Below, piece by piece: positions 28,727 through 33,935 of a stretch of 33,935 nt of DNA (positions are counted from its first letter, which is position 1; every line of letters starts with the position of its first letter). The position numbers were made by a program, and so were the translations under genes. The stretch comes from Haplomitrium mnioides (lineage: Eukaryota > Marchantiophyta > Haplomitriopsida > Calobryales), in assembly GCA_049999725.1 (NCBI GenBank), contig JBNGIS010008746.1:1-33935 (forward strand). The letters run 5' to 3'. The notes below the pieces were generated by a model. The model ran no database searches. It saw only the letters and a program-made list of their open reading frames with translations, and was not told the origin of the DNA.

Positions 28727-28915
28727 ACTCGTAGTCCATGCACGCCTTTATACTCAATTCCAGACATGCCTAGATATTGAAGTCCATGCGAGCATAGACT
28801 CTCAAGTCCATCTCAACATGTACTTTAGAGTCCTTGTTGGCAAGTACTTCAAAGTCACCCTCAAGTTCATGCAAGCATGGACTTTGGAGTCCAAGCTCAC
28901 ATAGACTTGAAAGTG
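28727..28915 (+). repeat. Palindromic repeat array in the second gene copy
   Basis: About six to seven units of 26-28 bases, for example GAAGTCCATGCGAGCATAGA near 28779 and TCATGCAAGCATGGACTTTG near 28866. It stands at the same place relative to the donor as the array at 9716-10027, so the array was part of the duplicated unit. Confidence 0.8.
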
Positions 28916-29116
28916 AAAGACTCCACCAGATATATCACATCTTCGCACATTTGGCTGCATTGTCCTTGTTCTAATTTTAGGACCACGTCAAACAAAGATG
29001 GGACCACAACGCCAATAAGGCATATATATCGGTTTTGAATCCCTTTCTATAATTTGATACCTTAAACCCTCAACATCTGATGTGTTAAGTCTCGATTCCT
29101 AAACTCATATCAAAGA
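28916..29116 (+). other. Unassigned spacer before element E
   Basis: No gene or repeat recognised. The first part may be the end of the intron, since TTGTTCTAATTTTAG at about 28966-28980 would make an acceptor. The boundary with element E is not visible. Confidence 0.3.
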
Positions 29117-30391
29117 ATGGCATTTCATATTCAAGGGGAGAACAACCAAAGTGCATTTAGACCTTTAGTCTCAAATGACCAAAATACTGAGATTAGACCT
29201 TTTATCTCTCATGGCTCAAATACTGAGATCAGACCTATTGTCTCTCATGGCCTAAACTTTGAGGTTGGACCTTCTGTCTCTCATGAAATGCACTACAAAA
29301 ATGGACCTTTAGCCTACAGAAGCTCAATAATTCAGAATGGACCTTTAGTCCACAAAGACTTCAATCTCAGAAACGGATCTTTTGTCCTTAATGGCCAACA
29401 AGTGAAAGGACCTACTGTCTGTAAAAGACCACTACCAATCCAGAAAGGACCTTTAGTCCTCATGTCGAAAAGACAATGCCAAATGATGGAAAACAAGTTG
29501 CATAATGATTTCAATGGACCTTTAGTCTAGCCAGCGCACTTGCTGAACAAGCAGCATTTCAATCGACCTTTAGTCCAGCCAGCACACTCACTGAGCAAGC
29601 AGCATTTCAAAGGATCTTTAGTCCAGCCAGCCAATTTGCTAAGCACACAACGCTGCAGAGGACCTTTAGTCCTACATATATACAAGCTGCATGAGCAACA
29701 ACAAAGTGGACCTTTAGTCCCCCATCATCAAAGTATGCCACATGACAATGTGAAGTTGGCAAAGCATTCTACCAATGCATTTGGATCACAAATCAATCAA
29801 TTAGGCACACAAATGGCAATTCAAGTCCTAAGATCGATATATAAACTCAAACAAAGTGGCAAAAATTGGTACCAGAGATTCAAATCAGAAATGATGACAC
29901 TAAATTTTACAAATGATGACATTGATCCATGCCTGTTCATGAAACATCAAGGCTCTGAATACGTTGTAATTGTACTTTATGTAGACAACATAAACATTTT
30001 TGGCACAAAAACTCTAATTGCCAATACTATCGCCAAACTGAAAGATATATTTGAAATGCAAGACATTGGAGAACCTGATTTTTGTCTCGACATCCAGTAT
30101 GAGCATATGCCCGATGGTATTATGATCCACCTGTCCATATATATGGCCAAGATTCTCAAACAATTCAACATGGACAATGCTCATCCAATGAGTACTCCAA
30201 TTGAAACGAGATCTTCAGACCCAACCAAGGCTATGTTCGGAAAGCGAAAGGAATATGAACAAATTGTGGGATCAGAAAAACCATATCTATTGGCAATAGG
30301 AGCTCTTATGTACCTTGCAAATCAGACTAAACCTGATATATCTTTTGCAGTAAATATGCTCACAAGGCACATCTTCCAGCCCACCATTTAA
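29117..30391 (+). pseudogene. Element E: GPLV-repeat chain fused in frame to a partial copia reverse transcriptase
   Basis: One frame of about 425 codons starts at ATG 29117 (context AAAGAATGGCA) with a single stop, TAG at 29528-29530. Residues 1 to about 220 are a tandem peptide repeat keyed on G/R-P-L-V: about 14 units, the first eight of 11-13 residues, later ones of 16. RT then follows without a break: LRSIYKLKQSGKNWYQRFKS, DPCLFMKHQGSEYVVIVLYV, the catalytic box YVDNINI (second Asp changed to Asn, 29984-29989), DIGEPDFCLDIQYE and YLANQTKPDISFAVNMLTRH. The RT lacks its fingers and the first catalytic Asp region. Integrase and gag are absent. It could be a rearranged copia polyprotein or a chimeric gene. 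Confidence 0.7.
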
Positions 30392-30960
30392 CATTGGAAT
30401 GGGCTCAAATGCATTTTCAGATACCTGAAAGGTACAAAGTACATAGGACTTTTCTTCCCTAAAAATGCAACAAATGATATTTTCAGTTGTTGACGATGCT
30501 GGATATTTATCTAATCCTAATGACGCAAAGTCTTAAACAGGTCATGTCTTCTTTAAAGGAAGTATTGCTATCTCATGGAAAAGCACCAAACAAACAATTA
30601 CTACTACCTCAACCAATTATACAAAAATCATAGCTCTTTATGAGCCTAGTAGGGAAGGTATCTGGCTTCAACAACTCATTGATCATATCAACATCAATAT
30701 ATGCCAACCTCTACTTCATTCCCTTACAATAATATACGAGGACAATTAACCATGTGCCGACTAGATTGCTCAAGACTTTATCAAGGGTGACAGGATTAAA
30801 CACATTGCTTCTAAATTCTTTTACACCCATGAGCAACATGGTGACAAAATAAATGTCCAATGGATAACAAGCAAAGATAACAAAGCAGATTTCTTCACCA
30901 AACCACTTCAATCCGCCTTGCACATTGCATATACTCAAGAGCTTGGTTTATGAAGACTCT
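30392..30960 (+). pseudogene. RNase H part of element E
   Basis: It shows RYLKGTKYIGLFFPKNA, then in other frames AGYLSNPNDAKS, HVFFKGSIAISWKSTKQT, IYEDN (catalytic Asp region), KGDRIKHIASKFFYTHEQ and KADFFTKPLQSALH, in copia RNase H order. Stops and one shift near 30490 break it. The frame ends around 30952. Confidence 0.78.
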
Positions 30961-31440
30961 ATGAATTACAGCAGAGCAGCATACAAGAATTGCTTGTAAT
31001 ACATATATTTCTTTCCGTCTCTCTCTCTGGCCTTTAGTCATGAAGATCAAGGATTCCAAAGACAATCATTTATTTTGAAAGAAATAACAGCTGCTACTTT
31101 GAACCAGGAACAAGCTACTAAGAACACGAACTTTTTTGGGGGAAAAATTGTGATTTTTCATATCAAAAAACATAAAAAACGATGTTAATTTTTAAAAACA
31201 AAAAGTACATGAGTTTTTTGGATTTTGTTTTGGTCGTTTCAACAAGCGTGATAGAGTGAAAGTCAATTTTATTATGCAAAATCAATCAATATTACTAGTT
31301 TCTATGAAAATATTAGAAAACTTGAATTTGTTTAAAAGCATAAAAATTATGGTAAGTTTTCATCAAAAATTTGCATTTACTATTGATTACAATTCTAAGC
31401 TCAAAAGTTTAAATATATGTCACAAGAAACTATATTGAAA
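30961..31440 (+). other. 3' flank of element E, no gene seen
   Basis: It contains a short CT-repeat (31014-31030) and one more CCTTTAGTC at about 31032, the same nonamer that encodes the P-L-V of the repeats at 29117-29730. No LTR matching the 5' side was found. From about 31130 the sequence is AT-rich without signal. Confidence 0.35.
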
Positions 31441-31967
31441 TATGTTTCATTGCACAAACTTTAGGCGCGCATAGACATGATGCTCTTTCAATCTTTTTTG
31501 TTGGAAAAATATTACAAAAGACAAAGAAAAAGCCTAAGAGGACTAGAAGACAAGGGAATGAGTTTGCAATGTAAACACAAAAATAAAGAAAACGAAACAT
31601 TGCATGGATTTAGGAGCTTTATTTTAAACGTCAAGAAAAAAGGAAGCTTTCACTTTAATTTGAAAATCTATGCAATTAGAAGTGAACATGGGCTATCAAA
31701 AAGATTCCAGCAGTTAAAAATGTTTCATAGTTCAACAAAGCATATACAAAAATATATCATAGTTCAGAATCAAAAAGGCAGTAGCTAAGGAGATTGAATT
31801 AAGATTGCAAACAACAAACATGTCCAAGTTTTAGACTTGATTGAACCAAACAAAGGTCTCAAGATCTACAAAAGAGTCTATGACTTGTGTACAAACAAAG
31901 TTGTAATTGGTAATCTTTGTATGAAGAAACTTAGGGGTTATGCATAAGAAGTAGAACTTTTGGAAGG
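31441..31967 (+). other. AT-rich stretch with one palindromic unit and an unassigned ORF
   Basis: TAGGCGCGCATAGACATG near 31463-31480 is a degenerate unit of the palindromic family. The plus-strand frame 31477-31788 (103 codons, lysine-rich) has no recognisable domain and ordinary AT-rich composition; I do not call it a gene. Confidence 0.3.
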
Positions 31968-31982
31968 CGCGGACTTCCACTC

Positions 31983-32244
31983 CAAAGTCTATGTGCGCAT
32001 AGGAATCCAAGCTCTCAACATGTGAACACTCCACCTCAAAGTCTAGACGCGCTTAGGAATCTAAGCTCAACAACTGAACACTCCATCCCAAAGTCTATGC
32101 ACGTATAGGAATCCGAACTCACCAACTGAACACTCCACCCCAAAGTCTATGCGCGTCTAGGAATCCGAACTCACCATTTGAACACTCCACCCCAAAGTCT
32201 ATGCACGCATAGGAATTTGAACTCACCATCTCAACATTCCACAA
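31983..32244 (+). repeat. Tandem array of five 52-54 base units with palindromic core
   Basis: Units start with CAAAGTCTA at 31983, 32037, 32089, 32141 and 32193. Each has a palindromic core (for example AGTCTATGCACGCATAGGAA), then a spacer with GAACTCACCA and TGAACACTCCACCCC. Period is 52 bases in four steps and 54 in the first. Another isolated core, AAAGTCTATGCGCATATAGG, lies at about 32319. It combines the dispersed palindrome with a unique spacer amplified in tandem. Confidence 0.88.
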
Positions 32245-32344
32245 CAAAGATTGACAAGAAGCTAGTTTTTACGTTCCGTAGAAGAGTTTTTGTACGTTGT
32301 ACGTTTCACTTGCAAATCAAAGTCTATGCGCATATAGGGCTCAC

Positions 32345-32795
32345 ACTTCTACAACTAAGGATACAGACTGTAAACATTTTATTTTTGCAACAAATTCTAC
32401 GCATGCAAAAGATTTTGATTTCTAATTCAGAATCTAAAAATAAAAACGGGTACAAACAATACTAAAGATTTAATTTTTACAACAAAGTCTTAAAAAGAAA
32501 AAAAATTAGTCAATTTGGGTAGATGCTTCAGCAAGATAATAACCTTAAAAGAAAGCAACATACTTATATTTTGAAGATGAAAATACTTCTATCAAGTAAA
32601 TCAAAATATTAACTATGAATTAAAGTTTCATTTACAGAGAACAACATTCAACTTGGAATGATTTACAATTACAAGTTCAAGTTGGCAAAAAATCCAACAA
32701 GTTGTTGAAAAAAAATTTCAAATACTTTTGAAAATGATCATCTTAAATTATACCAGATTTGCAAATACAAAATATAGAACAAAATTCTTGAAGGA
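32345..32795. other. AT-rich spacer without recognised features
   Basis: No credible coding frame, repeat or signal was found. It lies downstream of the minus-strand gene that ends at 32796 and may include its 3' untranslated region. Confidence 0.4.
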
Positions 32796-33935
32796 CTTTA
32801 GTCACTCGTTTTGATTTCTTTGGATTCAGCTTTAGAATATTCATCAAGGTTTGCTTGATATGTCTCAGTATTAATGACAGTGATTGAATCTCTTTGAAGT
32901 ATTTTAGGATTGAGGGTTTTTTGTCTTTCGTACTCAAATAGATTTGCTTTAATAGTAGCTAGAGTGGTTTTTCTCAATTGGTCTTTTTGGGTGAGAAGAA
33001 AATCAAACGACAGAATTGTGAATTGTGTCAAATCCAATAAATCAATATACAACTTGGATTTGCATTTCCCTTTTGTTGCTGCTATTTGGGAAGTATTGTT
33101 GTTGTTATTTGGGAAGTATTGTTGTTGCTATTGAAGTATTTTGTTGTTGTTATTTAGGAAGTATTGACCATAAAATGCATCTTTAGCCAAACAAGCAAAC
33201 CATTGAACTTGTACTCGTTTCGGGTTTGGTGGATCTTCCTCATCAAATGACAAAACTTTAGAACTTTGGCAACCCAAAATGGTCTGCTCTTTGGATCCAG
33301 AGATGCAACAACACAAATAAACATTCTAGCTTTCAAATCATGTAGATTGCCAAATTTATGTCCGTATCGAGTCCCTTCTCGCGGCCTAGGTGCTCTATCA
33401 TAGATTGCTCGATGTGTAGAAAGTATTTGTTATACCAGAGTATCTTCTTCTGTTTGTTGAGCATGAAGTTGAGAATCTAAACAAACATTTTAAAAATCAT
33501 TACAAGTGTTTGACTGTTGTGAAGGTAGAAAGGTAAATTGTGCTTCGAATCGTCGTCTTTTCTTTTCAATGATGTAAGCCACAATCTCTTATTGGGCAAG
33601 AAAAAAGTCATTCCACCATTGAATATCAGAATCTGTAAAGAACTTGTAGTAGTTCTCACTTATATTGTCCCTTATTGAAATTGCCACTTTCTCGGTAGCC
33701 ACTTCTCTTTCTTCCTTTCGAGATCGTTTGATTTCAGAATATCCTTTGAGAGAAATCAATATTGAACTTAAAATTTCTCTGTCCACTTCAGGTAGGCACT
33801 TGAGTTGACAAATACCATCCGCAGATAGCCAAAATTCTTTACTCTAAATCTCTGCTTTGGAATCATTTAATTGGAACTTGAATTGTTGATTAAAAGTAAT
33901 ATCATGTATCCTTTGAACCAGAGAAGGACTTTGCT
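32796..33935 (-). pseudogene. Decayed unrecognised minus-strand gene at the right edge
   Basis: One reading frame runs from the edge (33933) to about 33240 with stops at 33844-33846, 33589-33591, near 33490 and near 33434, then shifts once and goes on to 32798. Segments include SKEFWLSADGICQLKCLPEV, ENYYKFFTDSDIQWWNDFF, RAIYDRAPRPREGTRYGHKF, LDPKSRPFWVAKVL, then DEEDPPNPKRVQVQWF, LYIDLLDLTQFTILSFDFLL and TQKDQLRKTTLATIKANLF. The FWVAKVL...DPPNPKRVQVQWF part has the feel of a small beta-barrel chromatin domain of BAH or Tudor type, but I cannot confirm this. It has no RT or integrase motif. Its coding frame is partly expanded by a tandem repeat at 33077-33165. Confidence 0.45.
33077..33165 (-). 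repeat. Short tandem repeat inside the right-edge gene
   Basis: About four degenerate copies of GAAGTATTGTTGTTGTTATTTGG-like units (22-28 bases) lie in tandem. On the minus strand they translate to asparagine-rich stretches (YFLNNNNKILQ). The expansion interrupts the otherwise collinear frame between QYF and the KGKCKSKLYIDLLDL part. Confidence 0.7.

Noticed and set aside
31477-31788. 103-codon lysine-rich ORF
   Set aside because: AT-rich composition, no motif, no start context or splice signal of note, and no second copy in the window.
31983-32244. Regular direct repeats resembling a CRISPR array
   Set aside because: Units of 52-54 bases are homologous along their whole length, with no variable spacers, in a plant context with no cas genes.

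Overview
The window looks like repeat-rich nuclear DNA of a land plant, probably one with a large genome. The evidence is plant-type LTR retrotransposons primed by initiator tRNA-Met (TGGTATCAGAGC-type primer sites), a Ty3/gypsy chromovirus with a C-terminal chromodomain, Ty1/copia elements, GT..AG introns with pyrimidine tracts, and CpG-to-TpG decay everywhere. I cannot fix the species. I saw no tRNA, rRNA or CRISPR locus.

Layout. (1) 1-1233: remains of a minus-strand gene whose first exon starts at 780, and a short AT-rich gap that could serve two divergent genes. (2) 1234-19222: a plus-strand gene, hereafter the 'MTase-like gene'. Its pieces are exon 1 (1234-1572), a damaged large exon (8135-9606), an exon with an amino-methyltransferase motif IV-like segment (about 10157-10660), a 126-base intron, and a last exon with motif X and motif I-like segments (10787-11367, resuming at 19163-19222). 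Two copies of one chromovirus family interrupt it: element A, plus strand, in intron 1 (1767-7897, 5-base duplication CTTGT), and element B, minus strand, in the last exon (11368-19157, duplication CTCAG/CTCAA). At its 5' end B carries four tandem LTRs joined by primer-binding-site remnants. (3) 19223-20030: non-coding flank. (4) About 20035-22392: gypsy element D, minus strand, lacking its 3' half. (5) 22393-28540: copia element C, plus strand, with a truncated 5' LTR and a complete 3' LTR. (6) 28541-28720: a second copy of an exon/intron boundary of the MTase-like gene. (7) 29117-30955: copia fragment E, in which a chain of GPLV-type peptide repeats runs in frame into a partial reverse transcriptase. 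(8) 31440-32340: palindromic repeats, including a 52-54 base tandem array. (9) 32796-33935: a decayed minus-strand gene that I do not recognise.

A palindromic repeat with a 26-28 base unit (core like AGTCCATGCGCGCATGGACT) recurs in the introns and flanks of the non-retroviral DNA and is absent from the retrotransposon bodies. The non-retroviral part therefore looks like one gene-bearing, repeat-marked unit, partly duplicated within the window and later riddled with retroelements. The most interesting points are the methyltransferase-like gene in a plant setting, the palindromes that mark its introns, the LTR-PBS-LTR tandem array, and the GPLV-repeat/RT fusion. Almost every reading frame is damaged; the 279-codon integrase frame of B is the longest intact one.
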